The notes under the pieces were generated by a model. That model searched no databases. It was not told the DNA's origin and saw only the letters and a list, made by a program, of their open reading frames with translations. Positions 41,259 through 50,058 of a stretch of DNA of 50,385 nucleotides are shown in pieces. A program made the position numbers and the translations under genes. The stretch is from contig NZ_JABEQH010000025.1 in NCBI RefSeq assembly GCF_014174305.1, positions 1 to 50,385 of the forward strand. The letters are read 5' to 3'. Source of the stretch: Gluconacetobacter johannae. Its GTDB lineage: Bacteria; Pseudomonadota; Alphaproteobacteria; Acetobacterales; Acetobacteraceae. Numbering within the stretch: the stretch's first letter is position 1; each line of letters starts with the position of its first letter.

Positions 41259-42167
41259 ATGGCCGTTATTACGACTGGCGCGCATCCCAAGGCGTTGTGG
41301 CCGGGGATCAAGGCGTGGTGGGGACGCAGCTACGACGAGCATCGCGTCGAATATCTGGATCTGTTCGACAAGCAGACGTCGGACAAGGCGTATGAGGAGG
41401 AGGTCGAGATCACCGGCTTCGGCCTGGCGCCGGTCAAGCCGCAGGGCCAGCAGATCTATTACGATGTCGAGGCGCAGGGGTCGGTCAGCCGCTTCACGCA
41501 TGTGGCCTATGCCCTGGGCTATGTCGTGACGTATGAGGAACTGCGCGACAACCTGTATGAGGTGGTATCCAAGCGCCGGGCGGCGCAGCTTGCGTTTTCC
41601 ATGCGCCAGACCAAGGAAAACGTGCTGGCCGGCATTTATAACATGGCGTTCTCGGCCGCCGCCCCCGGTGGCGACGGGGTGTCGCTGGTTTCGAACCTGC
41701 ATCCGACGCTGTCGGGCGCGCAGTCGAACCTGCTGGCCACGGCGGCCGATCTGTCGGAGGCGGCGGTCGAGGACCTGACGGTGCAGATCATGCAGTGTCA
41801 GAACAACCGGGGCATGCGGATCTCGGCGTTGCCGCGCACGCTGAACGTGCCGTCGGCGCTGTGGTTCGAGGCCAACCGGATCTGCAATTCGGTGTTGCAG
41901 AATGACACGGCGAACAATGCCGTCAACGTGCTACGTGCGACGAATGCGTTCCCCGAAGGCATCAAGCTGAACCATTACTTCACCAGCCAGACGGCGTGGT
42001 TCATCCGGACCAACGTGCCCAATTCGCTGACCTATTTCGAGCGCGATCCGATCTCGTTCGATCAGGACAACGATTTCGACACCCGCAACGCCAAGGCCGC
42101 CTGCTACGAGCGGTATTCGGGATATTGGGCGGACTGGCGGGGGCTGTACGGCACGCCGGGGGTTTAA
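41259..42167 (+). CDS. Major capsid (coat) protein
   Basis: The 302-residue protein contains EEEVEITGFGLAPVKPQGQQ, VSRFTHVAYALGYVVTYEEL and FSMRQTKENVLAGIYNMAFS. These precede the GDGVSLVSNLHPTLSGAQSN block followed by NRGMRISALPRTLNVPSALW and a C-terminal RDPISFDQDNDFDTRNAKAA. This is the pattern of HK97-fold coat proteins of the Mu gpT-like set. It lies in the expected place after scaffold. AGGAG-like sequence precedes the ATG at 41259. Confidence 0.85.
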   Translation: MAVITTGAHPKALWPGIKAWWGRSYDEHRVEYLDLFDKQTSDKAYEEEVEITGFGLAPVKPQGQQIYYDVEAQGSVSRFTHVAYALGYVVTYEELRDNLYEVVSKRRAAQLAFSMRQTKENVLAGIYNMAFSAAAPGGDGVSLVSNLHPTLSGAQSNLLATAADLSEAAVEDLTVQIMQCQNNRGMRISALPRTLNVPSALWFEANRICNSVLQNDTANNAVNVLRATNAFPEGIKLNHYFTSQTAWFIRTNVPNSLTYFERDPISFDQDNDFDTRNAKAACYERYSGYWADWRGLYGTPGV

Positions 42168-42169
42168 GG

Positions 42170-42262
42170 CCGGGCTTTGCCCGAACCCACCAGGGCACGG
42201 ATCGACGACTGGGTTTCCAAAGGGCGCCGCCCTTTGGCGGGTTTCAGGGCGGAGCCCTGAGG
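42170..42262. repeat. Palindromic repeat copy F (one hairpin deleted)
   Basis: CGGGCTTTGCCCG, CCAAAGGGCGCCGCCCTTTGG and CAGGGCGGAGCCCTG are kept. The second hairpin is reduced to CCAGGGCACGGATCGACGAC, an internal deletion relative to copies B and E. It starts three bases after the coat stop. Confidence 0.85.
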
Positions 42263-42288
42263 TCTTCCGAAAAACAATGGAGAATACG

Positions 42289-42486
42289 ATGAACGTTAAA
42301 AAGAACGGAACCAAGCCCGCTGGCGTGCCGGCGGACGGGCGCGTGACGGGGATGCAGATCCATCACCATCATCACTATCACGCGCCGGCCAAGGCGCCGG
42401 CGGTGACGTCGCCGCGTGCCGTGCCGGCCGTCGCGCGGGGCAAGGCGGCCCCCGCCGGCGCGCGCAAGGGCGGCCGGCGGGCCTGA
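42289..42486 (+). CDS. Small basic phage protein with natural His-rich run
   Basis: A 65-residue protein from ATG 42289 (GGAG seven bases upstream; ATG 42277 is also in frame). MNVKKNGTKPAGVPADGRVT is followed by IHHHHHYHAPAKAPAVTSPR and an Ala/Arg/Lys-rich tail. Basic, disordered in look, with seven His/Tyr in a row. It may bind metal or nucleic acid, but no family is recognised. It is followed by a strong hairpin. Confidence 0.6.
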   Translation: MNVKKNGTKPAGVPADGRVTGMQIHHHHHYHAPAKAPAVTSPRAVPAVARGKAAPAGARKGGRRA

Positions 42487-42496
42487 GGGCAGGCCC

Positions 42497-42526
42497 GGTC
42501 CCGACCCGGTGCGCCGGGTCGGGACC
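42497..42526 (+). terminator. Strong hairpin after the His-rich gene, possible terminator or attenuator
   Basis: GGTCCCGACCCGG (42497-42509) pairs perfectly with CCGGGTCGGGACC (42514-42526) over a TGCG loop, 13 GC-rich pairs. There is no T-tract, so it may slow polymerase, protect the coat mRNA 3' end or act with a factor rather than terminate alone. Confidence 0.5.
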
Positions 42527-42542
42527 CTGACGGAAGGAGGGC

Positions 42543-42953
42543 ATGGTGGCGGATGTGATGATGTCGCAGGTGTTGGCGAACGGGCCGCGCAACCTGGTCG
42601 TCAAGCTGACGGATGTCAGCGACGGGACGGGGCTGGCGGCCGTCAAGGTGGTTGACGCGCAGTCCGTCGCCTTTTCGGTCGGGGGGCAGGCGCCGGGGGT
42701 GCATCTGAAGGTGCGGCGCATCGCCTATGACGTGCATGGCATGGTGGTGCGCCTGCAATGGGAGGCGGCCGAGCCGGTGGACCTGGCGACGCTGTCGGGC
42801 TTCGGTCATCTGGATTTCCGGCGGTTGCAGGGCATTGCGAACCCGAAGGCGCCGGGGGCCACGGGGTCGATCCTGCTGAGCACCATCGGGGCGGCGGCGG
42901 GCAGCGCGTTCACCCTGGATCTGGAAATGGTCAAGGGTGTTCCGCAGGCGTGA
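42543..42953 (+). CDS. Hypothetical phage structural protein
   Basis: A 136-residue beta-rich protein (NLVVKLTDVSDGTGLAAVKV, LDFRRLQGIANPKAPGATGS, STIGAAAGSAFTLDLEMVKG), preceded by GGAAGGAGG. Similar short proteins follow coat genes in tailed phages and may form part of the head completion set. No certain family. Confidence 0.65.
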   Translation: MVADVMMSQVLANGPRNLVVKLTDVSDGTGLAAVKVVDAQSVAFSVGGQAPGVHLKVRRIAYDVHGMVVRLQWEAAEPVDLATLSGFGHLDFRRLQGIANPKAPGATGSILLSTIGAAAGSAFTLDLEMVKGVPQA

Positions 42954-42963
42954 GGGGACGGCC

Positions 42964-43518
42964 ATGACCGAGGCCTGGTTCTACAACCCCGGCGACCATT
43001 ATGTGCTGGACGATCTGTCGGGCTTCAAGGTCCGGCGGTCGAAGGCGCGGACCATCCCCGGCGGCCAGACCGGCCAGGCGGTGGTGGACCGCAGGCGGTG
43101 GGAGGCGCAGCAGCCGCAGGATTTCGTGCGTGGCGTTGCGGACGACCAGACCGTGGATATCGCCCGGCCGCGCCAGCGGGATTGCTTTACGGTCGTGGGC
43201 ACGGTCGTGACGGGGGCGGCCGGCGTCGGTGCGAACGGGGTGCCGGTGGCCGGCACGTTCGGGTTTTCGGTCGGCGACCGGATTCAGATCATGCTGGATC
43301 GGGGCGAGAATTTCGTGACGGACATCGTTGCGATCTCGGGCGCGGTGCTGACGATTTCGCCGGCGCTGCCGGGCGCGGTCGGCGGTCTGGGCGACCTGGC
43401 GGGGAACATGGTTCTTCAGCTTCCGCGGGTGAGGGCGGCCGCGTCGTTCGTCACCGAAAATGGCGCGGCGCTGGCGACGGAGGAAGGGCGGCTTCTGGTG
43501 CGGGAGGCATCGTCATGA
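42964..43518 (+). CDS. Hypothetical phage protein
   Basis: A 184-residue protein. MTEAWFYNPGDHYVLDDLSG and FKVRRSKARTIPGGQTGQAV form a compact N-terminal unit, then WEAQQPQDFVRGVADDQTVD, a motif frequent in small phage head proteins. A C-terminal beta part rich in Gly/Val follows (GFSVGDRIQIMLDRGENFVT). A head-completion or neck role is suggested only by place. It begins ten bases after the preceding stop and overlaps the next gene by ATGA. Confidence 0.65.
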   Translation: MTEAWFYNPGDHYVLDDLSGFKVRRSKARTIPGGQTGQAVVDRRRWEAQQPQDFVRGVADDQTVDIARPRQRDCFTVVGTVVTGAAGVGANGVPVAGTFGFSVGDRIQIMLDRGENFVTDIVAISGAVLTISPALPGAVGGLGDLAGNMVLQLPRVRAAASFVTENGAALATEEGRLLVREASS

Positions 43519-43985
43519 CGCAGGTTTCGATATCGCAGTTGCCCGACGGCGCGACGGTGCAGGGCAGCGACCTGCTGCTGGTCTCGCGCCCGGCCGGGGC
43601 GGGGTGGGCCAGTTTCCGGGCGAATATCTCGTATTTTCTGGGGTGGCTGGTCGGGCAGGACGTCGTGGTGCGGTCGTTGGCCGGCGATATTTCGGCCGCC
43701 AGCCTGTCCGCGACGATGACGGGCGGGCAGGCGGCGACGGCGATCGCGGCCGGCGCGGCGCAGGCGGCGGCGGCCGTGCCGAAGGCCAGCGTCGGCGCGG
43801 CGAACGGGGTGGCGGCGCTGGATGCCAGGGGCGGCCTTGTTTTGAACGCCGGGTCCGTCATGCATGTGGATGGGGCCGGCAATCTGATTCTCGATGTTCC
43901 GCTGCCGACCTCGGACCCCGGCGTGGCGAACGCCGTGTGGACGCAGGGCGGCGTGCTTCTTCTTTCGCAGGGCCCGGCATCATGA
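43515..43985 (+). CDS. Hypothetical tail-fibre-associated protein
   Basis: A 156-residue protein. The N-terminus, VSISQLPDGATVQGSDLLLV followed by SRPAGAGWASFRANISYF, matches the short beta module that begins many tail fibre and tail-associated proteins. An Ala-rich helix and a LDARGGLVLNAGSVMHV repeat-like beta part follow. It is next to the tail-fibre-like gene with ATGA overlap and may be its adaptor. Confidence 0.6.
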   Translation: MTQVSISQLPDGATVQGSDLLLVSRPAGAGWASFRANISYFLGWLVGQDVVVRSLAGDISAASLSATMTGGQAATAIAAGAAQAAAAVPKASVGAANGVAALDARGGLVLNAGSVMHVDGAGNLILDVPLPTSDPGVANAVWTQGGVLLLSQGPAS

Positions 43986-45172
43986 AAATGCGCGCTGTTA
44001 TCGTCGGTCTTTCGCTGTGGGCGCCCGCCCCGGCCGTGGCGCAATATGCGCCGTTCCACCCGCCCGGCGGCCTGGCCCCGGCGACGACGGTCGGCGGCCA
44101 GACGCTGGCGCAGATGCAGGCGGCGACGAGCGCCGCGCAGGCCATGGCGTCGGCCGCCGTTCCCGCGGTGACGATCGGGCAGGACGGTGGGGTGGCGGGC
44201 CTGGATTCAGGGGGCCGGGTGATGGCGCCCGTGGGCGGCGACGTGACGGGGGCGGCGGTGACGCCGGCCGGCGGGGCGGCGACCACGGTGGGGGCCTATC
44301 TGGGCACGCTGGCGACCACTGCGGACCTGTCGGCCTACCTGACCGCGACGGCGGCGGCGCAGATGTATGCGACGCAAGGCGCATTGGCGGCCACGACGGC
44401 AACGGCGAACGCGGCCGTTCCCGTGCTGGAGATCGGGCAACCCTCGGGCGTGGCGGGGCTGGATGCGTCGGGCCAGGTCACCGCGCCGGTCGTGGGCGAC
44501 GTGACGAACGCGGTGGCGACACCGGCCGGGGGCGCGCAGGTGACGATCGGCGCGGTGCTGGCGTCGTACGCCGCGCAGGCCGGGCTGGTGGCCGAGACGT
44601 CGCGGGCCGAGGGCGCCGAGGCGACGTTGCAGGGCAATATCGCGGCCGAGGCGACGACGCGGGCGGACGCGGATACGCAGTTGATGCCGATCGCCGGAGG
44701 AGCGTTTACCGGGAACGTCGCGCTTTCTTACATCGGGAGTCCGGCCGAATTCAAAATCGGCATGCAAAACACGGCCGCCCGATTCAGAGAGAGAGATGAC
44801 ATCAATAATTTTAGTATTACGACCAACATAAATCTGAATGGTGACCAGGATGACACCAGTATGTCTTCCTGGGAAATGGCAATGGGGTACGGGGTTGCCA
44901 ATGACAGCTTTCGCGTGGGCAGGATCCCCCCGGGATCAACATCAAGCGGCAGGCTTCCGGTACTTCTGAACCTGGATCATGCAGGAAACCTGAAGCTGGC
45001 AGGTGTGGCGCAGACAGCCGGCTATACGGTCTCGACGCTGCCGGGCGGCTCGGCCGGGATGCGGGCTTACGTGACGGATGCCGCTTCATGCCCGTTCATG
45101 GGCACGCTCTCCGGAGGCGGTTCGACGGTGTGTCCGGTCTTCCATAACGGCTCGGCGTGGGTCGCGGAATGA
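43982..45172 (+). CDS. Tail-fibre-like protein with signal-like N-terminus
   Basis: The 396-residue protein starts with a Sec-like signal (MKMRAVIVGLSLWAPAPAVA), odd for a virion protein. Two similar modules of about 65 residues follow, each with a VPAVTIGQDGGVAGLD- or VPVLEIGQPSGVAGLD-type core, then Ala-rich triple-helix-like stretches. A beta C-terminal domain runs from about 245 (FTGNVALSYIGSPAEFKIGM) to a Cys-containing end (ASCPFMGTLSGGGSTVCPVF). The region 44740-45000 is clearly lower in GC than the rest of the gene, suggesting an exchanged receptor-binding part. Probably host recognition. Confidence 0.72.
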   Translation: MKMRAVIVGLSLWAPAPAVAQYAPFHPPGGLAPATTVGGQTLAQMQAATSAAQAMASAAVPAVTIGQDGGVAGLDSGGRVMAPVGGDVTGAAVTPAGGAATTVGAYLGTLATTADLSAYLTATAAAQMYATQGALAATTATANAAVPVLEIGQPSGVAGLDASGQVTAPVVGDVTNAVATPAGGAQVTIGAVLASYAAQAGLVAETSRAEGAEATLQGNIAAEATTRADADTQLMPIAGGAFTGNVALSYIGSPAEFKIGMQNTAARFRERDDINNFSITTNINLNGDQDDTSMSSWEMAMGYGVANDSFRVGRIPPGSTSSGRLPVLLNLDHAGNLKLAGVAQTAGYTVSTLPGGSAGMRAYVTDAASCPFMGTLSGGGSTVCPVFHNGSAWVAE

Positions 45173-45217
45173 TATCGACGGTCCCGGCCCTGCCGTGACG
45201 CATTGAGGATCATGGAT

Positions 45218-45457
45218 ATGACCAATTACATCCTTTATCGGACAGCGAATTACATCGTGCAGCCGCCGTCCTATACCGACCCGATCACGGGCAGGGCCGT
45301 CACGCCGCCGCCGTTCGTGGCGGACCCTGCCGGACGCGTCATCCTGACGCAGCAGATCGGCGACGCGTCGTCGGTGGCGGTGCCGGCCGGCTTCGCGCTG
45401 GCGGCGGACCCGGCCGGGCACTATCCGGTGGGCAGCCTCTATCCGGTGCCGGCATGA
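45218..45457 (+). CDS. Small hypothetical tail-region protein
   Basis: A 79-residue protein (MTNYILYRTANYIVQPPSYT, DPAGRVILTQQIGDASSVAV) with Tyr/Pro-rich start. ATG 45218 has the best spacing from GAGG; ATG 45212 and TTG 45203 are in frame. It overlaps the next gene by ATGA. No family recognised; possibly a fibre tip or assembly factor. Confidence 0.55.
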   Translation: MTNYILYRTANYIVQPPSYTDPITGRAVTPPPFVADPAGRVILTQQIGDASSVAVPAGFALAADPAGHYPVGSLYPVPA

Positions 45458-46428
45458 GCACCAGCGGGATCGCGGGCTGGAACCCGAGCACGTCGAGCAT
45501 CATTCGCGGCGCGCTGCGGCTGCTCTCGGCCATCGCGCAGGGCGAGACGCCCGGCGACGGGGAATACCAGGAGGCGCTGGATGCGCTGAACGGCATGGTC
45601 AAGACCTGGCAGGCCTCGGGCATCCATGTGTGGGCCGAGGAGGACTGCACGCTGTTCCTGCAGCCGGGACAGGTGCGGTATCTGCTTGGCACGGGCGCGA
45701 CGGATGCCGCGACGATCAGCAGCCAGTGGGTGCAAGGCTGGCTGACGGCAACGGCCGTCGGCGGCGCGGCGCAGATCGGCGCCGCATCGGTCGCCGCGAT
45801 TGCGGCCGGCGACCGGATCGGCATCTGGCTGGATGCTGGAACGATTTTCTGGACCGGCGTGGTGGCCGTGGTGGGGGACAGTGTGTCGCTGGCCGCGCCG
45901 CTGCCGTCACAGGCGTCGTCGGGCGCGCAACTGGTGGCCTATGCCACGCCCCTGGTGCGGCCGCTGCGGGTGCCCGGCGCGCGGCGATACCAGTTCGCGC
46001 CGCCCGGCGGCCAGGCGATCGAAGTCCCGGTCGTGCCGATGTCGCGGCTGGATTACGCCAACGTGCCGAACAAGACGACGCCGGGAACGGTGACGCAGTT
46101 TTTCTACGATCCGCAGCTTGGGGCGGGTGTGATGCATGTATGGCCCGCGCCCTCGGACAGCCGGAGCGCGCTGGCCTTTACCGCGCAGCGTCCGTTGCAG
46201 GATTTCACCAGCCAGGCGGATACCGCCGACCTGCCGCAGGAGTGGATTTCGGTGCTGCGCTACAATCTGGCGCGGGAGATGGCGCCGGAATATGACTGCC
46301 CGCCGCAGCGCTTTGCGATGATCGCGGCGCTGGCGGCCGAGAAGCTGGCGCTGGCGCAGGCGTGGGACCGGGAACCGCAATCGGTGCTGTTCGGCGCGGG
46401 CGCGGGCCCGGCCGGGCGGTCGGGGTAG
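45454..46428 (+). CDS. P22 gp4-like tail accessory factor (head completion)
   Basis: The 324-residue protein has RGALRLLSAIAQGETPGDGE, then YQEALDALNGMVKTWQASGI, the helical N-terminal signature of gp4-type adaptors that bind under the portal and close the packaged head. An Ala/Gly/Val-rich beta insertion occupies about 65-165. The C-terminal part has YANVPNKTTPGTVTQFFYDP and LPQEWISVLRYNLAREMAPE, also typical. It lies directly before the gp10-like gene, as in P22. P22 gp4 is 166 residues; this longer form is seen in many prophages. Confidence 0.8.
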   Translation: MSTSGIAGWNPSTSSIIRGALRLLSAIAQGETPGDGEYQEALDALNGMVKTWQASGIHVWAEEDCTLFLQPGQVRYLLGTGATDAATISSQWVQGWLTATAVGGAAQIGAASVAAIAAGDRIGIWLDAGTIFWTGVVAVVGDSVSLAAPLPSQASSGAQLVAYATPLVRPLRVPGARRYQFAPPGGQAIEVPVVPMSRLDYANVPNKTTPGTVTQFFYDPQLGAGVMHVWPAPSDSRSALAFTAQRPLQDFTSQADTADLPQEWISVLRYNLAREMAPEYDCPPQRFAMIAALAAEKLALAQAWDREPQSVLFGAGAGPAGRSG

Positions 46429-46434
46429 GGCGTC

Positions 46435-49400
46435 ATGGTGGTGCAGCAGGTCGCCTTCGCGGCGCAATCCTATCAGGCGCGCGCGGTCGCGCTGGACGCG
46501 CAGCGGTGCGTCAATTTCTATGCCGAATTCGCGCCCAGGGACGCGAAATCGCCTGTCGCGGTCTGGGGATGTCCGGGCATGGTGGCGTTTGCCCGCTGCG
46601 GCGACGGGCCGGTGCAGGGCATGTGCATGATGGGCGGGGTGCTGTACGTGGTGTCGGGCCAGGTGCTGTACCGGGTCGATGCGGACGGGGCGTCGGTCGC
46701 GCTGGGGGCGACGTTCGTGACCGGGCCGGTGTCGATGGACACCAACGGCGTCGATCTGGTCTGGGTCGATGGGGAATCGGGCTGGTGCTATTCGGTGGCC
46801 GGCGGCGTGCGGCAGATCGTGGACGAGAATTTCCATCCGGCCGACAGCGTGGTGTATTTCGACACCTATTTCGTCTTCAACCGCGCGGGCACGCAGCAAT
46901 TCTTCCTGTCGCCGCAATCGGGCGTGACGCCGTTCGACGGGACGATGTTCGCCTCGAAGGAGGCGACGGCCGACCCGCTGCTGGCGATCGTGAACACGCA
47001 CGAGCAACTGCTGCTGTTCGGCGCGGCGCGGACCGAGGTGTGGTACGACGCGGGCAACGCGCCGCCGACCTTCCCGTTCCAGCGCTTCGAGGGGGCGTTC
47101 ATCCAGCGCGGCATCGCGGGGCCGCACGCCCATTGCCTGGAGGACAATACCGTCTTCTTCCTGGGCGATGACGGGATGTTCTACCGGCTGAACGGATTCC
47201 AGCCCCAGCGGATTTCCACCCATGCCACCGAAGGGGCCTGGCAGGCCTATGCCACGCGGGCCGATGCGCGCTGTTTCAGCTATACCTTCGGGGGACACAA
47301 ATTCGTCACGCTGCTGTTTCCCTCGGCTCCGGCGACGTGGGTGTATGACGTCGCCACCGGCCTGTGGCACGAGCGGGAGTCCTGGGCGGGGGGCAGTGCG
47401 GAAACCAGCATCGGCCGCTGGCGCGGCAATGCGGTGATGATGGCGTATGACCGTATCCTGGTGGGCGACAGCCTGACCGGGACCGTCGGGCAGTTGAACG
47501 ACGCGGTCTATACCGAACTGGGGGCGACGATGCGCGGGCTGCTGGCCGCGCCCCCGATCCACGACGCGCGCCGCCGGGTGTTCATGCGGCGGTTCGAGCT
47601 GGATGTCGAAACCGGGGTGGGGCTGCCGGCGGCGGCGGGCATGGCGCAGGTGGCGTACCAGCCGGCCGGCGTGCTGATGGTGGCGCCCACCGCCCTGACG
47701 CGGGCGGCGGCCCCCGTGGGCACGCCGGCCTCGATTGCGAACCTGCTGGTCAATCTGTGGGTCTGCCTGCCCGATGACGGGATGCCGCGCGGGCTGCGGA
47801 TGGGCAATGCGCCGCCGGGGGGCGGGCCGGGCTTTTCGATCGTGCTGGCGAACGACCGGACGGCGGCGGGGGCGCAGATCGTGGTCGCGGCGGCGGATGT
47901 CGCGGGCAATCCGGTGGTGGCGGCGTCCTATGCCTATGGCGGGTGGGGGGACTGGGTGAATGTGCAGCTTTCGCTGTCGCCGGCGACGCGGATGCTGCAA
48001 CTGTATGTCGATGGCGCGCCGCTGGCGCCGGCGTCGGTGACGTGGGCGTCGGACGCGCCGGTCGGCAATCCGGCCGGGCAGGGGTGGAGGGTGGCGCCCT
48101 CGAACGGGACCGACGCGCCGGTGGGGCTGCTGGCCGACCCGCAGTTCGGCGGCCACACGGCCGGCAGCGGGACCGGGTGGAGCACTACCGCGCTGCAACT
48201 CGACCAGTCCGGCAACATGGTTTCGCTGGCCGGCGGCACGATCAACGCCGTGTCGCGGACGGGGGCGGTCGCCTGGACGCTGGCGCCGGGCACGGTGCAG
48301 GCGGATATCCTGGGCGTGGCGCCGGGGGTGAACATGGCCTCCTACGGGGTCAATGCCTGCATGGTGCTGTTGCAGGGCCGGTATCTGGCGGTGGGAGTGC
48401 ATGCCGGCGCGTACTGGTGCGGGGTGGCCCTGTACGCCGTGGACGGCGGCGGCGCGCCGGGGTTCCAGGGCTTCGTCTACAATAACGTCAACGGGCCTGG
48501 ACCGATCTATGGCGCCAACGTCTGTTTCCTGGCCGGGAACCAGACGATCGACGACCCCATCCTGTCGTATCAGGTCGCGTATCCGGGGGTGCCGAAAGTC
48601 GTGCTGGTCTATCCCAGCATCGCGCAGATCATCGGCGGGGCGGCGAAGGCCGGCGGCTTCAACGGGCTGTATCCGGGCCTGGGCAATCTTGCGGCCTGGG
48701 GGCCGTGCCAGGTGCCGGTCATCGCGTATTCCTACCCCGCCGCGCTGGGCGATCACCTGCTGAGCCAGGCCGGCTATAACGGCAATGTCGGTTTCTTCCT
48801 GCCGGACGGACAGGGCGGCACGAACCATTATCTGTATTTCAATCGTGGCGACATGGCGGCGAATGCCGGTGCGGGCAGCAACATCAACACCGAATTGCGC
48901 GATGTCATCGGGCCGGCCTGTCCCGATGGGGCGATGGTGAAGATCGCGATGGGCGTCGTCAGCTACGACATGCTGGCCGGCGCGCATTTCGCGGGGAACA
49001 AGGCGACGTCCTTCAATGGCGCGCTGCCGATGTACAGCATCGACAATGCCAACTGGGTGGATGGGGACGGAGCCGCGCAGATTCCGTTTGCCGACGAATA
49101 TGGTTCCATCGCCACCGGCGGGCCGGGAGGGACGGACGTCTATGGCGGCCAGCCGTCGCTGACGCCGTTGCCGGGGTCGGACCTGTGGCTGGTGACGTTC
49201 CTGAAGGTCGGGCGGTCGGACAGCCAGGACAATCGGGGCAACGCCAGCCTGTGGGACACGGTGCGGGTGTTCGCCTATGCCGGCGGGACGGCCACGCAGG
49301 TGGGGGCGCCCGTGTCGGGCGCGGCCTATGACGCGGCGGCCGACTGGGCCGGATACGGGTCGCCGCCGGCCGGGTACCAATGGGCGGACCGCAATGCCGT

Positions 49401-50058
49401 CGCCTATCCGCGGGATGGCGAGATCCTGATCTTCGGCAACATGTTCGGCGCGGCCGTCGGCAGCTATCCGCAACCGGCGGGGGCGCAATATTGCACGCGC
49501 TTCGGCACGCTGAACGTTGCGGCGGCGCAGGTCGCCGACCTGTTCGTCGGCCTGCCGGCGGCGCCCTTCGACCTGTCGGTGGGCGCGAACCGGGCGGTGT
49601 TCCGCACTGCCGAGGGGGGCGCGGCCTATCCGGGCGCGGATGGCGCGCGGCCCCTGGGCGCGCCGCCGCCGGTGCTGCTGAGCGTGCCGCCGGGGGGCGA
49701 TGCATCGGCCTTCGCCGACAATCGCGGCGCGGGTGGGGCGCTGGTGCTGGGCGGCACGCTGATGCCGGCGTCCTCGGACCCGCCGGGCAGCACCTATGCC
49801 GAACCCCTGGCGCAGGGCGGCGACACGCCGCCGGGGGCCGATCCGCAGATCGTGCTGGACTGGTCGGACGACGGGGCGCGGACCTGGAGCGCGCGGCGGC
49901 TCTGGCGGTCGCTGGGGCGGCAGGGGGCGTATCTGACGCGCCTGCGCTGGCTGAAGATGGGCCAGGCGCGGCAGCGGGTGCTGCGGTTGCAGGTGACCGA
50001 CCCGGTGCGGCGCAACCTGATCGGGTTCTACCTGGATATCGAATCGGGGATGGACTGA
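46435..50058 (+). CDS. P22 gp10-like tail hub/stabilization protein with large inserted domain
   Basis: The 1207-residue protein is about 2.5 times the size of P22 gp10 (472). Residues 1 to about 395 match the family: NFYAEFAPRDAKSPVAVWGC, DTYFVFNRAGTQQFFLSPQS, ATADPLLAIVNTHEQLLLFG and HKFVTLLFPSAPATWVYDVA up to FMRRFELDVETGVG. The last 75 residues resume it: DPQIVLDWSDDGARTWSARR, then GQARQRVLRLQVTDPVRRNL. Between lie about 730 residues foreign to the family. They start with a LamG/ConA-like beta domain (about 410-580; WVNVQLSLSPATRMLQLYVD). A longer beta-rich part follows (about 580-1120) with GNVGFFLPDGQGGTNHYLYF and SDLWLVTFLKVGRSDSQDNR. gp10 plugs the portal and carries the needle; here it may also bind receptor or glycan. 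Confidence 0.82.
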   Translation: MVVQQVAFAAQSYQARAVALDAQRCVNFYAEFAPRDAKSPVAVWGCPGMVAFARCGDGPVQGMCMMGGVLYVVSGQVLYRVDADGASVALGATFVTGPVSMDTNGVDLVWVDGESGWCYSVAGGVRQIVDENFHPADSVVYFDTYFVFNRAGTQQFFLSPQSGVTPFDGTMFASKEATADPLLAIVNTHEQLLLFGAARTEVWYDAGNAPPTFPFQRFEGAFIQRGIAGPHAHCLEDNTVFFLGDDGMFYRLNGFQPQRISTHATEGAWQAYATRADARCFSYTFGGHKFVTLLFPSAPATWVYDVATGLWHERESWAGGSAETSIGRWRGNAVMMAYDRILVGDSLTGTVGQLNDAVYTELGATMRGLLAAPPIHDARRRVFMRRFELDVETGVGLPAAAGMAQVAYQPAGVLMVAPTALTRAAAPVGTPASIANLLVNLWVCLPDDGMPRGLRMGNAPPGGGPGFSIVLANDRTAAGAQIVVAAADVAGNPVVAASYAYGGWGDWVNVQLSLSPATRMLQLYVDGAPLAPASVTWASDAPVGNPAGQGWRVAPSNGTDAPVGLLADPQFGGHTAGSGTGWSTTALQLDQSGNMVSLAGGTINAVSRTGAVAWTLAPGTVQADILGVAPGVNMASYGVNACMVLLQGRYLAVGVHAGAYWCGVALYAVDGGGAPGFQGFVYNNVNGPGPIYGANVCFLAGNQTIDDPILSYQVAYPGVPKVVLVYPSIAQIIGGAAKAGGFNGLYPGLGNLAAWGPCQVPVIAYSYPAALGDHLLSQAGYNGNVGFFLPDGQGGTNHYLYFNRGDMAANAGAGSNINTELRDVIGPACPDGAMVKIAMGVVSYDMLAGAHFAGNKATSFNGALPMYSIDNANWVDGDGAAQIPFADEYGSIATGGPGGTDVYGGQPSLTPLPGSDLWLVTFLKVGRSDSQDNRGNASLWDTVRVFAYAGGTATQVGAPVSGAAYDAAADWAGYGSPPAGYQWADRNAVAYPRDGEILIFGNMFGAAVGSYPQPAGAQYCTRFGTLNVAAAQVADLFVGLPAAPFDLSVGANRAVFRTAEGGAAYPGADGARPLGAPPPVLLSVPPGGDASAFADNRGAGGALVLGGTLMPASSDPPGSTYAEPLAQGGDTPPGADPQIVLDWSDDGARTWSARRLWRSLGRQGAYLTRLRWLKMGQARQRVLRLQVTDPVRRNLIGFYLDIESGMD

